A stretch of DNA of 64,000 nucleotides from Methylobacterium nodulans ORS 2060 (GCF_000022085.1 NC_011894.1:5292001-5356000); one strand, 5' to 3'. Positions 35,523-43,834 are shown, numbered from the stretch's first letter. Numbers and translations are program-made. The notes: generated by a model from the sequence alone, not told the origin.

Positions 35523-36290
35523 ATGCTGCTCGAAGCTCCCGCCCTCAGCGTGCTCCCCGGCATCCGCCACGCCTTCTTCACCCGGCAGGGCGGCGTCTCG
35601 GACGGCGTCTACGCCTCGCTCAACGGCGGCCTCGGCTCGGGCGACGAGCCCGCCCGCGTCGCCGAGAACCGCCGCCGGATGACCGAGCGGCTCGGCCTGG
35701 CGCCCGGCGCGCTGGCGAGCCTGTACCAGATCCACTCGGCCGAATGCGTGATCGCCGAGGCGCCCTTCGCCGAGCGGCCGCAGGCGGACGCCATGGCGAC
35801 CCGGGTGCCTAGCCTCGCCCTCGGCATCCTCACGGCCGATTGCGGTCCCATCCTGTTCGCCGATCCGGAAAACCGGGTCGTCGGCGCCGCCCATGCGGGC
35901 TGGAAGGGAGCGCTCACCGGCATCATCGAGGCGACGCTCGATGCCATGGAGCGGCTTGGTGCCGCGCGGGGGCGCATCACCGCCGTGCTCGGGCCGACGA
36001 TCGGCGCTGCGGCCTACGAGGTGGGCCCGGAATTCCGCGCCCGCTTCGTCGAGGCCGATCCCGAGAATGCCGGCCGCTTCGCGCCGAGCCCCGACCGACC
36101 GGATCACCACCTGTTCGACCTGCCAGGCTACATCACGCGGCGGCTGCGCCGGGCGGGCGTCGGCACCGTCGCGGATCTCGGCCTGTGCACCTACGGCGAT
36201 GCGGACCGCTTCTTCAGCTATCGCCGCACCACACACCGCCGGGAGGCGGATTACGGCCGTCTCGTGTCGGCCATCGCGCTGACGCCGTAG
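35523..36290 (+). CDS. pgeF: Laccase-domain protein, peptidoglycan editing factor family
   Basis: 255 residues. Zinc-site motifs: QIHSAEC, ILTADCGPILF, AAHAGWKGALTGI and LGPTIGAAAYEVG. In PgeF/YfiH proteins these bind one zinc through His-Cys-His, all kept here. The family has been reported both as purine nucleoside phosphorylase and as a cytoplasmic amidase-like editor of muropeptides. 8 nt after the methyltransferase; the lgt-methyltransferase-pgeF order suits an envelope/housekeeping operon. Confidence 0.9.
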   Translation: MLLEAPALSVLPGIRHAFFTRQGGVSDGVYASLNGGLGSGDEPARVAENRRRMTERLGLAPGALASLYQIHSAECVIAEAPFAERPQADAMATRVPSLALGILTADCGPILFADPENRVVGAAHAGWKGALTGIIEATLDAMERLGAARGRITAVLGPTIGAAAYEVGPEFRARFVEADPENAGRFAPSPDRPDHHLFDLPGYITRRLRRAGVGTVADLGLCTYGDADRFFSYRRTTHRREADYGRLVSAIALTP

Positions 36291-36351
36291 CGGCACTTCC
36301 AATTCGCCAAGCACCGGACACCGCGGGCCACGAAAAATTTTCGGAACGCAG

Positions 36352-36376
36352 TGAACCTTGGCCATTCGCGTGCGTT
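36352..36376 (+). promoter_or_regulatory. Weak EcfG-like promoter before the outer-membrane protein gene
   Basis: TGAAC (36352-36356), 16 nt, CGTT (36373-36376): one mismatch to GGAAC-N16/17-CGTT. It lies 185 nt before the start codon, so a long 5' leader would result. The remainder of 36291-36560 holds a CGAAAAATTTTCG palindrome near 36331 and nothing else recognised. Confidence 0.25.
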
Positions 36377-36560
36377 GAAGCGGCAAGGAGCCAAGGGAAT
36401 CCGGGCGACGAACCGCCGATAAGGCCGCGGTGAACCTCACCAGCGTTGTCGCCAGGACACAGCTTTCACAAGGCTGCCGGGATATGTCGAGGCACTGCTT
36501 CGGGAGATCGTCGGGCCGCGGCCGGGACGTCCCCGCAGCATCGTAGAGAGGACCAGAACC

Positions 36561-37424
36561 ATGAAGTCGCTTCTGAAGAGCGCCACCGCCCTCGCGGGCG
36601 TGCTCGTCGCCGGTTCCGCCCTGGCCGCGGATCTGCCGCGCCGTGTTGCGCCCCCGCCGGTGTTCACGCCGGTGCCGGTCTTCACCTGGACCGGGTTCTA
36701 CGCCGGTTTCAACGCCGGCTACGGCTTCAGCACCAACGACAACAACACCCCGACGGTGCTCGGCGTCGGCCCGGCCACCGGCCTCGTCTTTGCCCCGACG
36801 GTGATCGCCTTCCAGAACCGCAACAACAATGACGGCTTCGTCGGCGGCGGTCAGGTCGGCTACAACTACCAGTTCACGCCCGGCTCGGGCGTGGTGATCG
36901 GTCTCGAGGCCGACGCCCAGTTCGCCGATTTCGGCCGCAACCGCAACCGCTTCCTGGCCACCGGCCCGATCGCCGCCCAGACGGTGTTCAACCCGGCCGG
37001 CATCTCCGGTCTCGACTGGTTCGGCACGGTGCGCGGCCGGCTCGGCTACGCCTTCGACCGCACCCTGGTCTACGCCACCGGCGGCTTCGCCTATGGCAGC
37101 GGCGGCGGCCGCGACTTCGGCCTGCCCAACCGCGACGACTTCCAGACCGGCTGGACCGCTGGCGGCGGTGTCGAGTACGCCCTGCCCACCGACTCGTTCC
37201 TGAACTTCTTCAAGTCGAACGCCGTGACGGTGAAGGTCGAAGGCCTGTACGTGAACCTGGAGCGCGAGCGGAACCGCAGCGGCGCCTTCGCGGTGAACAA
37301 TGCCGGCACCCTCATCACGACGGCGAGCCCCGGCGTGGTGGTGGTCAGCGGCGCCAACCTGCGCCGCGACACTGAGTTCGCGGTGGTCCGCGCCGGCCTG
37401 AACTACAAGTTCGGCACCTACTAA
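36561..37424 (+). CDS. Outer-membrane beta-barrel protein (Omp25/porin-like)
   Basis: 287 residues. Signal peptide with AGSALA cleavage, then ADLPRRVAPPPVFTPVPVFT, the proline-rich start typical of alphaproteobacterial Omp25/Omp31-like proteins. The motif WTGFYAGFNAGYGFS, a GGGQVGYNYQF strand and LDWFGTVRGRLGYAFDRTLV are diagnostic. The chain ends on an aromatic strand, VRAGLNYKFGTY, with only the final Tyr where BAM usually recognises Phe. GAGAGGACC precedes the ATG. Confidence 0.9.
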   Translation: MKSLLKSATALAGVLVAGSALAADLPRRVAPPPVFTPVPVFTWTGFYAGFNAGYGFSTNDNNTPTVLGVGPATGLVFAPTVIAFQNRNNNDGFVGGGQVGYNYQFTPGSGVVIGLEADAQFADFGRNRNRFLATGPIAAQTVFNPAGISGLDWFGTVRGRLGYAFDRTLVYATGGFAYGSGGGRDFGLPNRDDFQTGWTAGGGVEYALPTDSFLNFFKSNAVTVKVEGLYVNLERERNRSGAFAVNNAGTLITTASPGVVVVSGANLRRDTEFAVVRAGLNYKFGTY

Positions 37425-37451
37425 GTCTGGGCCCCCCCGATCCCCAGCAGA

Positions 37452-37477
37452 AGCCCGGCCGAAAGGCCGGGCTTTTT
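37452..37477 (+). terminator. Rho-independent terminator of the outer-membrane protein gene
   Basis: AGCCCGGCC-GAAA-GGCCGGGCT (37452-37473), a 9-bp stem with a GNRA tetraloop, followed by TTTTTC. It starts 28 nt after the stop codon. Confidence 0.92.
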
Positions 37478-37615
37478 CGTTGCGCTCCTGTCGGGAGCCC
37501 CGCGACCGATTCTTCGTCTCGCCTGGACGGACGACCGATGACAACCGGCATCCGTCGGGACGCACCTGCCAGCCTCCGACCGGCACGCCCCGGCACCCCG
37601 CCTCCGGACGGCCGC

Positions 37616-38009
37616 TCAATGGAGGGAGGTGGCCGCTCCGGCGTCGAGACCGCTCGCCTGCGGCCGCGACGGCTCCTCCGCCAGAACCCTCCCGGGCCCG
37701 GGCCAGCCGGGCCTCGGCCGTCGCCAGCCGCGCTTCCAGGCGCCGCGCCCGCTCGCGCTCCACGGCGAGAACCGCCTCGGCGGCCCCGCAGCGGGCCTCG
37801 GCCTCCGCCGCGTCCCGCCGCGCCGCCTCCACGCGACCGGCCGCCGCGCGCAGCTCGGCCTCGACGCGGTCGAGCAGCGGACGGACCTGCGCGGCGATCC
37901 GGGTCGCGCGCGCTTCCGCGGCCTGGGCCCGCGCCGTCGCGGCGCGCACCTTCTCGGTCGCCCGACGCAGCAGCGTGAGGATCGTGTCGGGATCGGGGAG
38001 CGCAGGCAT
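37616..38009 (-). pseudogene. Coiled-coil protein gene with a one-base frameshift
   Basis: ATG 38009 starts MPALPDPDTILTLLRRATEK followed by an Ala/Arg/Glu coiled coil to about residue 106 (ARLARAREG). In this frame there is no stop for over 2 kb and the product turns to Arg/Gly-rich nonsense through a neighbouring terminator and gene. Removing one G in the GAGGG run near 37685 gives instead VLAEEPSRPQASGLDAGAA and a stop at 37616, a sensible tail of an about 130-residue protein. Either a real frameshift mutation or a sequencing error in a GC-rich run. Function unknown. Confidence 0.55.
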
Positions 38010-38096
38010 CGCGGGACTCGAAAAGAGGCGGTGAGGATGCTCCACGACGCCCATCCGGCCCGCCGCGGTCAAGGTGCCGAATGGTGTTCTCGGCCC

Positions 38097-38122
38097 GGAA
38101 CGATCCCCCTTGAGCCCGAGTT
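38097..38122 (+). promoter_or_regulatory. EcfG-type general stress promoter
   Basis: GGAAC (38097-38101), 17 nt, AGTT (38119-38122), against the alphaproteobacterial EcfG consensus GGAAC-N16/17-CGTT. It lies 37 nt before the DUF892 start, an ideal distance, and DUF892 proteins are typical members of this regulon. Confidence 0.6.
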
Positions 38123-38158
38123 TCCGGGGGTACTGATATACTGATCAGGAGTACCAAG

Positions 38159-38647
38159 ATGCCCGGGAAAGACCTGAAGGCCCTGTTCCTCCACCAGCTC
38201 AAGGACACCTATTTCGCCGAAAACGCGATTCTCAAGGCATTGCCCAAGATGGCCGAGGCCGCCAGCACGGAAGCGCTGCGGGGCGCTTTCGGTATCCACC
38301 TTCAGGAGACCCGCGAGCAGGTCAAGCGCCTCGACCAGATCTTCCGCCTCCTGGACGAGAAAACCGAGGGCGTCACCTGCAAGGCGATTCAGGGCATCAT
38401 CGCCGAGGGTGAGGAGGTGATGAGCGAGTTCTCGGGCGGCGAGGCGCTCGATGCCGGGCTGATCGCCGCCGCGCAGGCGGTCGAGCATTACGAGATCACC
38501 CGCTACGGCACTCTTCTCGCCTGGGCCCGGCAGCTCGGCCTCGGGGAAGCTGAGGAACTGCTCAAGGAGACCCTTGTCGAGGAGGAGAATACCGACGAAG
38601 TTCTGTCGGAACTCGCCGAAGAGGCCGTGAATCCGGCCGCCGCATAG
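38159..38647 (+). CDS. DUF892 (YciE/YciF) ferritin-like stress protein
   Basis: 162 residues forming a four-helix ferritin-like bundle. Family motifs: LKALFLHQLKDTYFAENAIL at the start, HLQETREQVKRLDQIF, and VEHYEITRYGTLLAWARQLG with the metal-type Glu/His spacing. Proteins of this family accumulate under osmotic, oxidative and starvation stress; biochemical role is unsettled. AGGAGTACCAAG precedes the ATG, and an EcfG-like promoter lies just upstream. Confidence 0.9.
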   Translation: MPGKDLKALFLHQLKDTYFAENAILKALPKMAEAASTEALRGAFGIHLQETREQVKRLDQIFRLLDEKTEGVTCKAIQGIIAEGEEVMSEFSGGEALDAGLIAAAQAVEHYEITRYGTLLAWARQLGLGEAEELLKETLVEEENTDEVLSELAEEAVNPAAA

Positions 38648-38746
38648 GGCGGAGGGCCTAACCCCCGCCCTGGCCAAGACCAGAAACCCGAGCGGCATCC
38701 GTCCCGGCGGGAGCGGATGCCGCTTCGGATTCCCCGGAAGACGACC

Positions 38747-39160
38747 ATGCCGGAGATCGCGGGCATCCTGGAAACCGTCCTCTACGTGGAGGATCTTGAG
38801 CGGGCCGCCGCCTTCTGGGGCGGCCCGATGGGCCTGCCCTGCATCCACGCCGATCACCGCATGCGCGCCTTCGACGTCGCCGGCGGCGGCGTGCTGCTCC
38901 TGTTCCCGCGCGGCGGCTCCCTGCACCCGATCGAGATGCCCGGGGGCACCATCCCGCCGCATGACGGGCAGGGACCGCTGCATCTCGCCCTCTCCATCCC
39001 GGCGGAGGCGCTGGGCGCCTGGGAGGAGCATCTGGCCGCGTCCGGCATCGCCATCGAGGGCCGCACCATCTGGCCGCGCGGCGGCACCAGCCTCTATTTC
39101 CGCGATCCGGACGGCCACCTCGTCGAACTCGCTACGCCGGGCCTCTGGAAGGGCTACTAG
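38747..39160 (+). CDS. VOC-superfamily (glyoxalase/dioxygenase-like) protein
   Basis: 137 residues from ATG 38747 (MPEIAGILETVLYVEDLERA). Two beta-alpha-beta-beta-beta units; the second ends SLYFRDPDGHLVELATPGLW, the usual VOC metal-site strand with Glu. His ligand candidates are in GPLHLALSI and HADHRM. Substrate unknown. An ATG ten codons upstream is open, but GGAAG lies at a suitable distance from 38747. Confidence 0.85.
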   Translation: MPEIAGILETVLYVEDLERAAAFWGGPMGLPCIHADHRMRAFDVAGGGVLLLFPRGGSLHPIEMPGGTIPPHDGQGPLHLALSIPAEALGAWEEHLAASGIAIEGRTIWPRGGTSLYFRDPDGHLVELATPGLWKGY

Positions 39161-39256
39161 AGCATTGTCCGACGAAGCGGATGCCGGTTCGTCGCAGAAA
39201 AATGCAGAAAACTCAAAAGCTTCGAGCATAAACCGTTCCACCGTGAACGGCTTTTG
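39160..39256. repeat. Dispersed repeat family D, copy 2
   Basis: Begins on the VOC stop codon (TAGAGCATTGTCCGACGAAG). Blocks GAAGCGGATGCCGGTTCGTC, GCAGAAAAATGCAGAAAACT and CCGTTCCACCGTGAACGG match the reverse complement of 30577-30682 with substitutions. The final block is itself a hairpin, GTTCCACCGTGAAC-like. Nothing else is seen up to 39353. Confidence 0.7.
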
Positions 39257-39353
39257 CTCGACGCACCCTTCGTCAGCGTCCCACGGTTCGTAGGCACAAT
39301 CGGCGAGAGCCCGGCCCTCGACGGCCGCGCGGACGCAGCGTAAATCCGGCCCC

Positions 39354-40646
39354 ATGACTATTGGTGGCCGGGAGGCGGTGCAGCGGCGGACGCGGGAGAC
39401 CCTGGCCTCGGTGCTGGCCGCCGGGAACCGCCGCCGTGTGCTCGCGCTGCGTCTGGTGATCTTCCTGCTGCTCCTGGTGGCGGCGCAGATCCATGACGGC
39501 GCGCTCCATGCGGGCAGCCACTGGTTCATCCTCGGCGGATACGCAGCGAGTTCGGTGTGGCTCATCCTCGCCGAACGTCGCCGGGATGGCGGTCGCCTGT
39601 CCTGGATCTCGACCCTGCTCGATGCGGCCCTCGCGGCCTATGTCGTGATCGAGCACATGATGGCCGGGACGAAGGGGCCATCCGATGCCGGCGATATGGT
39701 CAGCTGGCTGCCGGCCTTCCTGCTCCTGCTGCAGACGGGGTTGACCCTGCGCATCGCGCAGACCGCCGTCTTCGCCGGTCTGGTCAGCGGCGCCTGGGGG
39801 CTGGTGCTGGCGCTCGGCGTCGTGTGGCCGGACCTCGCGCCCTTCGCGCCGGCGCTCAGGCTCAGCCACCAGACCTTCGGGCTCCTCGCCTTCAGTGCGG
39901 CGGGCCTGTTCGTCATCGACGGGGTGGCGCGCCTGCGCCGTGCCCTCGGCGAGGCTCTGCGCCTGGAGCAGGAACGGGCGCAGCTCGCCCGCTTCGTGCC
40001 GGCGGGGATCGACCTCGTCACGCCGGACGGCCACACGCCGCTGCGCTTCCGGAACGCCGCCCTGCTCGCCCTCGACATCCGCGGCTTCTCGAGCCTGACC
40101 CGCTTCTGGGGCGGCAGCGCAGTGGCCGGATGGCTCCTCGACATCCGCGCGACCGCTCAAGGAGCGATCTCCCGGCAGGGCGGCATCGTGGACAAGTATA
40201 TCGGGGACGGCGTGCTGGCGCTGTTTCTCGACGGGTCGCCCGAGGCGCAGGCCCGGGCCGCCCTCGCCTGCGCCCGCGAGATCCGCCGCCGCGTGAGCGA
40301 GGACAACCGGAGGCGTGTCGAGCAGGGGCTGCCGGCCCTTCACGTGACGGCAGCCCTTCATACGGGCGAGGTGCTGGTCGGCGTCTTCGACGACGGCCAC
40401 CGGGCGGAGTTCACGGTGCTCGGGCCGGCCATGAACGCGCTCGCACGCATCGAGCGCCGGGCCAAGCGCGAGAATCTCGACCTCGCCGTCTCGAAGCGAT
40501 TCGCGCGGCTGCTCGACCCCGCGGCCCCGCCTGGCCGCCGCCTGCCCCGGCGGGACGGGGAGGATGACTGCCCGGACGTGGTGGCCCTCGATCCCGCCCC
40601 GGGTCAGGCCGATCCGGTCGCAGCCCGCCAGACCTGCCCGTCATAG
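39354..40646 (+). CDS. Class III adenylate cyclase with membrane domain
   Basis: 430 residues. Four to six hydrophobic helices fill 30-195, then a short linker (ALRLEQERAQLARFVP) and the catalytic domain from about 232. Metal-binding aspartates are D241 (LALDIRGFSSL) and D285 (DKYIGDGVLAL); ALHTGEVLVGVFDD and FTVLGPAMNALARIERRAK complete the fold. Makes cAMP from ATP as a homodimer; input signal unknown. Its last 43 nt overlap the convergent glucokinase gene. Confidence 0.9.
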   Translation: MTIGGREAVQRRTRETLASVLAAGNRRRVLALRLVIFLLLLVAAQIHDGALHAGSHWFILGGYAASSVWLILAERRRDGGRLSWISTLLDAALAAYVVIEHMMAGTKGPSDAGDMVSWLPAFLLLLQTGLTLRIAQTAVFAGLVSGAWGLVLALGVVWPDLAPFAPALRLSHQTFGLLAFSAAGLFVIDGVARLRRALGEALRLEQERAQLARFVPAGIDLVTPDGHTPLRFRNAALLALDIRGFSSLTRFWGGSAVAGWLLDIRATAQGAISRQGGIVDKYIGDGVLALFLDGSPEAQARAALACAREIRRRVSEDNRRRVEQGLPALHVTAALHTGEVLVGVFDDGHRAEFTVLGPAMNALARIERRAKRENLDLAVSKRFARLLDPAAPPGRRLPRRDGEDDCPDVVALDPAPGQADPVAARQTCPS

Positions 40647-41611
40647 GCGAAAAGCTCCGGCCGGGAGGCCAGCGCGGCCAAGCCGGTGAAGGCCGGGTCC
40701 GCGATGGTGATGACGCAGGTCGGGATCGCCTGCATCATGCGGGAGAAGGGCGGCTTGTGCTCGAAGGCCCGGCGAAAATCGCCCTGCTGCAGCACCGGCA
40801 GGATGCGCGGAGCGATGCCGCCGCCGATATAGACGCCGCCGGTGGCCAGGAAGGTGAGCGCGAGATCGCCGCAGAGACGCCCGAGCAGCTTGGCGAACAG
40901 CCTCAGCGTCTCGACCGCCGCCGGGTCCTGGCCCGCCAGCCCCCGCGCGGTGATCTCGGCCGGCGCGGCGCGGCTGCCGCCGCTGAGGGCCGCGTAGAGC
41001 CGCGACAGGCCGGGACCCGAGAGCAGGGTCTCGACGGTGACGCGTCCCTCGATCCGCTCCAGGGCCGGCCAGATCGCTGCCTCGGCCGCGTCGCTCGGGC
41101 CGAAATCCGTGTGGCCGGCCTCCGTGGAGACGATGGCGAGTTGCTTGCCGAAGGGCACGAGCGCCGCGGCGCCGAACCCCGTGCCGGGGCCGAGCACCAG
41201 CCGGGCGCCCCGGCCGGGCGCGAGAGCCGGGCCGATCGGCGCCAGGGTCGTCCGGTCCTCGCCGGCCGGGTCGAGGGCGGCCGCGCCGGCCGCCACCGGC
41301 ACGTAGTCGTTGACCACCGCGCAGGCGCTGAGGCCGAAATCCCGGCCGATCCGCGCGCCCTCGATCACCCAATTCGCGTTGGTGAGATGGACGGACGGCC
41401 CGTCGACCCGCCCCGCGATGGCGAGGATCGCCGAGCGGGGGGCTGCCGTCTGCCTAAGCGCCAGCGCCTCCCGGATCGCCGCGCTCGGGTCCGGGTAGGC
41501 GGCGGTTTGCACGTGGGCGAGCGTCACCGGATCGGCGTCGGGCCGCGGCACCACGGCGAAACGCGCATTGGTCCCGCCGATATCGCCGATGAGAACGGGA
41601 AAGTCGAACAT
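40604..41611 (-). CDS. glk: Glucokinase
   Basis: 335 residues. ATP site VLIGDIGGTNARFAVVP at the start, glucose-binding LTNANWVIEGARIG and VVNDYVPVAAG, LVLGPGTGFGAAAL, STEAGHTDFGP, and GGVYIGGGIAPRI. Phosphorylates glucose to glucose 6-phosphate (Glk, PF02685 family). ATG at 41611 starts MFDFPVLIGDIGG; the open extension upstream is not conserved-looking. The 3' end overlaps the cyclase gene on the other strand. Confidence 0.93.
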   Translation of the reverse strand: MFDFPVLIGDIGGTNARFAVVPRPDADPVTLAHVQTAAYPDPSAAIREALALRQTAAPRSAILAIAGRVDGPSVHLTNANWVIEGARIGRDFGLSACAVVNDYVPVAAGAAALDPAGEDRTTLAPIGPALAPGRGARLVLGPGTGFGAAALVPFGKQLAIVSTEAGHTDFGPSDAAEAAIWPALERIEGRVTVETLLSGPGLSRLYAALSGGSRAAPAEITARGLAGQDPAAVETLRLFAKLLGRLCGDLALTFLATGGVYIGGGIAPRILPVLQQGDFRRAFEHKPPFSRMMQAIPTCVITIADPAFTGLAALASRPELFAYDGQVWRAATGSA

Positions 41612-41689
41612 GGACGGCCGGATTCCCGCGCGAAAGGACGCGTTCGCCCCGATATAGCATCGCTCGGACAACGGTCGACCGTTTCATAC

Positions 41690-41720
41690 CAACGGCCTGA
41701 TGCGTCAGCATCTCGGGCCG
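41690..41720. repeat. Dispersed hairpin repeat family E, copy 1
   Basis: CAACGGCCTGATGCGTCAGC followed by ATCTCGGGCCG. The same unit with three changes is at 43712-43743. GGCC and GGGCC ends can pair as a short hairpin. It lies just beyond the stop of the 3-hydroxyacyl-CoA dehydrogenase-like gene. Confidence 0.55.
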
Positions 41721-41722
41721 TA

Positions 41723-42673
41723 TCAGTCCCCCTCCATCCGTCCCACCGCCTTCATGGCCTGCTTGAGGGCGAGGAGACGCCGGTCCCGGTCGCGGAACAG
41801 GTCGGCCGGGTCGCGTCCGCCCCAATCGAAGAAGCCGCGGCCCGCCATGACGCCCGTGCGGCCCTCCGCCACCAGCGCGTCGAGCGCCGCCGAGGAGGTG
41901 CGGGCGGGCGGCGGGCTGTAGCTGGCATTGGCCAGCGCATGGCGCAGGAGCTCGATCCCGGTGAAGTCCGCCTTGGCGAGATGCCCGAGGATCGGGATGC
42001 GCAGCGCCAGCCCGTGGATGATGGCGTCGTCGATCTCCCGCGGCGAGGCGATGCCCTCGTCGAGCAGGTGGTAGACCTCCGCCGAGATCGCCGACTGGAT
42101 GCGGTTGGCGACATAGCCCGGGATGAAGCGCTTGAGCACGATCGGCACCTGCCCGAGGCCGGTCACCAAGTCGCGGATCTCGGCCACGACCGCGGGGTCG
42201 GTCTTCGGACCCGGCACCACGTCGACGAGATCGACGATGTAGGGCGGTGTGTACCAGTGCGCGACGAGGGCGCGCGCCTGCCACTCCTCCGGGATCAGCG
42301 GGAAGACGTCGAGATAGCTCGTGTTGCTGGCGAGGATCGTCTCGGGCGGGCAGAGGCGCGCGAGGTCGCCGAACAGGCTGCGCTTCGCCTCCGGGTTCTC
42401 GGTGATCGCCTCGATGACGAGATCCGCCCCGGCTACCGTCGCGGCGAGGTCGGGGAGGAGCTGCACCGCCTCGGCGAGGCGTGCGGGCGTCCAGTCGGCG
42501 GAGACCGCGCCTGCCTCCCGCAGCGTGTCGAGGGCCGACGCCATCAGGTCCGGCACCTGCTCCAGCGTCTCGGGCCGGCTGTCGGTCAGACGCACCCGAT
42601 GCCCGCCGAGCGCCAGCACCAGGGCGATGCCATGCCCCATCAGGCCCGCGCCGATTACGGCGATCTGCCTCAT
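41723..42673 (-). CDS. 3-hydroxyacyl-CoA dehydrogenase family protein
   Basis: 316 residues. Rossmann NAD motif IAVIGAGLMGHGIALVLALG at 4-23, ADLVIEAITENPEAKRSLF, SNTSYLDVFPLIPE and the catalytic His region ALVAHWYTPPYIVDLVDVVP, then a helical domain with VANRIQSAISAEVYHLL. The HWYTPP signature (instead of HFFNP) points to the branch that acts on small or unusual hydroxyacids such as L-carnitine or L-gulonate type substrates rather than classical beta-oxidation. It shares no operon with the fadJ-like gene. Confidence 0.87.
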   Translation of the reverse strand: MRQIAVIGAGLMGHGIALVLALGGHRVRLTDSRPETLEQVPDLMASALDTLREAGAVSADWTPARLAEAVQLLPDLAATVAGADLVIEAITENPEAKRSLFGDLARLCPPETILASNTSYLDVFPLIPEEWQARALVAHWYTPPYIVDLVDVVPGPKTDPAVVAEIRDLVTGLGQVPIVLKRFIPGYVANRIQSAISAEVYHLLDEGIASPREIDDAIIHGLALRIPILGHLAKADFTGIELLRHALANASYSPPPARTSSAALDALVAEGRTGVMAGRGFFDWGGRDPADLFRDRDRRLLALKQAMKAVGRMEGD

Positions 42674-42885
42674 CGCGTCCCCTCCCCTGTTCGATCCGCG
42701 CCCCGTTCTCCGATGGGCGTCGGCCGGCAGGTCACTCTGGAACGGCGCCGGAGCCGCGGCAAGGGCACGCCGATGATCCACGGAACTCGGCCAGGGGGTC
42801 GCGTCCCGACCGGCCCGTCACGGACCGGTCGCATCGCCCTGTCCGACGGGCGGGCCCCTGTGGTGCCCTGCCCGGTCCGGGCGCG

Positions 42886-43125
42886 TCAGCGGACCTGGGC
42901 GACCCGTTCCGCCGCCTCGGCCTTGCGGGGCGCGGCCGGCACCGGCTGCGGTGTGGTGGTCAGCTCCGCTCGCGGCGCGATCGCGCGGGTCTCGCGAGCG
43001 ATCTCCCGATAGAGCGGCGGGAACACCGTCACGCGCGCCTCCTCGGCGCGAACGGGAGCGGAGGCGAGGGCGGCAACGGCAACGGCGAGTGCGGCGGACG
43101 CGCTCCAGCAACGGCGAACGAGCAT
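42886..43125 (-). CDS. Small secreted hypothetical protein, 79 residues
   Basis: Starts at ATG 43125 with GGAGG at a good distance. Signal peptide (MLVRRCWSASAALAVAVAAL, cleavage near VRA-EE), then about 50 residues including FPPLYREIARETRAIAPRAE and a basic/Ala-rich end. No family recognised. A perfect AT-rich palindrome lies 65 nt upstream. Confidence 0.6.
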   Translation of the reverse strand: MLVRRCWSASAALAVAVAALASAPVRAEEARVTVFPPLYREIARETRAIAPRAELTTTPQPVPAAPRKAEAAERVAQVR

Positions 43126-43189
43126 GGGAACCTCCAGTGATCGGCTTCTGATTCAATTAAATCATCACATACCGCGCTGCACAACAAAT

Positions 43190-43204
43190 TTTTGCATTGC
43201 AAAA
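43190..43204. promoter_or_regulatory. Perfect AT-rich palindrome, possible operator
   Basis: TTTTGCA-T-TGCAAAA, a 7+1+7 palindrome in the most AT-rich 70 bases of this area, 65 nt before the small secreted protein gene on the minus strand. No adjacent regulator gene is seen. Confidence 0.4.
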
Positions 43205-43354
43205 TAGCGCCTGTTGACGACGACACCTGCATGATCGTGCCGGCGCCGCTCTCCGAGGCGGCCAGCCTCTCCGGCTCGCGCTGGGCCGCGGGACGTCGTC
43301 GGCCGGCGATTGCGTCTCCTCAGCGAAGAACGGCCGGCGCGGGAGCTAATAGAA

Positions 43355-43545
43355 CCTGACCTGCGTGGAAGCCGCCCCGCTCCTCATGCTGAGTGGCCGG
43401 CGCGAGCCGGCCCTCGAAGCACGCCGGAACGCTGGTCCGAGGCTCTGGTGGCCGGGAGCACCGGTCCGGGGTGCGTGCCGGCTGATGCCGGCCAAAGGGC
43501 CGGCTCGCGCCGGCCACCTCAGCATGAGGGCCGGGGTTGGCTGCC
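43355..43545. repeat. Dispersed palindromic repeat, family A, copy 2
   Basis: CTGCGTGGAAGCCGCCCCGC (43361-43380) repeats the lead-in of copy 1. Arms GCTGAGTGGCCGGCGCGAGC (43389-43408) and GCTCGCGCCGGCCACCTCAG (43503-43522) are inverted; the left side also has TCCTCATGCTGAG against CTCAGCATGAGG at 43519-43530. The remainder of the 43205-43834 gap holds only this and a family E hairpin. Confidence 0.72.
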
Positions 43546-43711
43546 ATGAGCGGGAGCGATCAGTCAGCCGCGGTTTCCAGTCGCGGTTTCATCCGTCACG
43601 ATCGGCGCAGCCGGTATTGAACTGATCCCGACGGGCCTTGGACATGACCGTTGGTTCCATTCTCGAATTGTCGCCAAGCCTCTGGCCTGGCACCGAAAAC
43701 CCGAGTTGGCT

Positions 43712-43743
43712 CAACGGCCCGATACGTCAGCATCTCGGGCCGG
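43712..43743. repeat. Dispersed hairpin repeat family E, copy 2
   Basis: CAACGGCCCGATACGTCAGC then ATCTCGGGCCGG. GGCCCGA and TCGGGCC pair around a short loop. Matches 41690-41720. It lies 91 bases beyond the stop codon of the flavin reductase gene. Confidence 0.55.
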
Positions 43744-43834
43744 CGGCATGATGCGCGCGTTTCTCGTGAAGCCCGCGACCGAGTTGCCCACCAGCGTGGG
43801 CCGACCCGGCCAGGGATGCCGGAACTCCCTGATC

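Noticed and set aside
36331-36346. GGAAC at 36342-36346 as an EcfG -35 box
   Set aside because: No CGTT or GTT at 16-18 nt; the overlapping TGAAC site fits better but is weak.
35370-37615. Long continuation of the coiled-coil frame on the minus strand
   Set aside because: It runs antisense through a terminator, the outer-membrane protein gene and pgeF and shows no coding-like composition.
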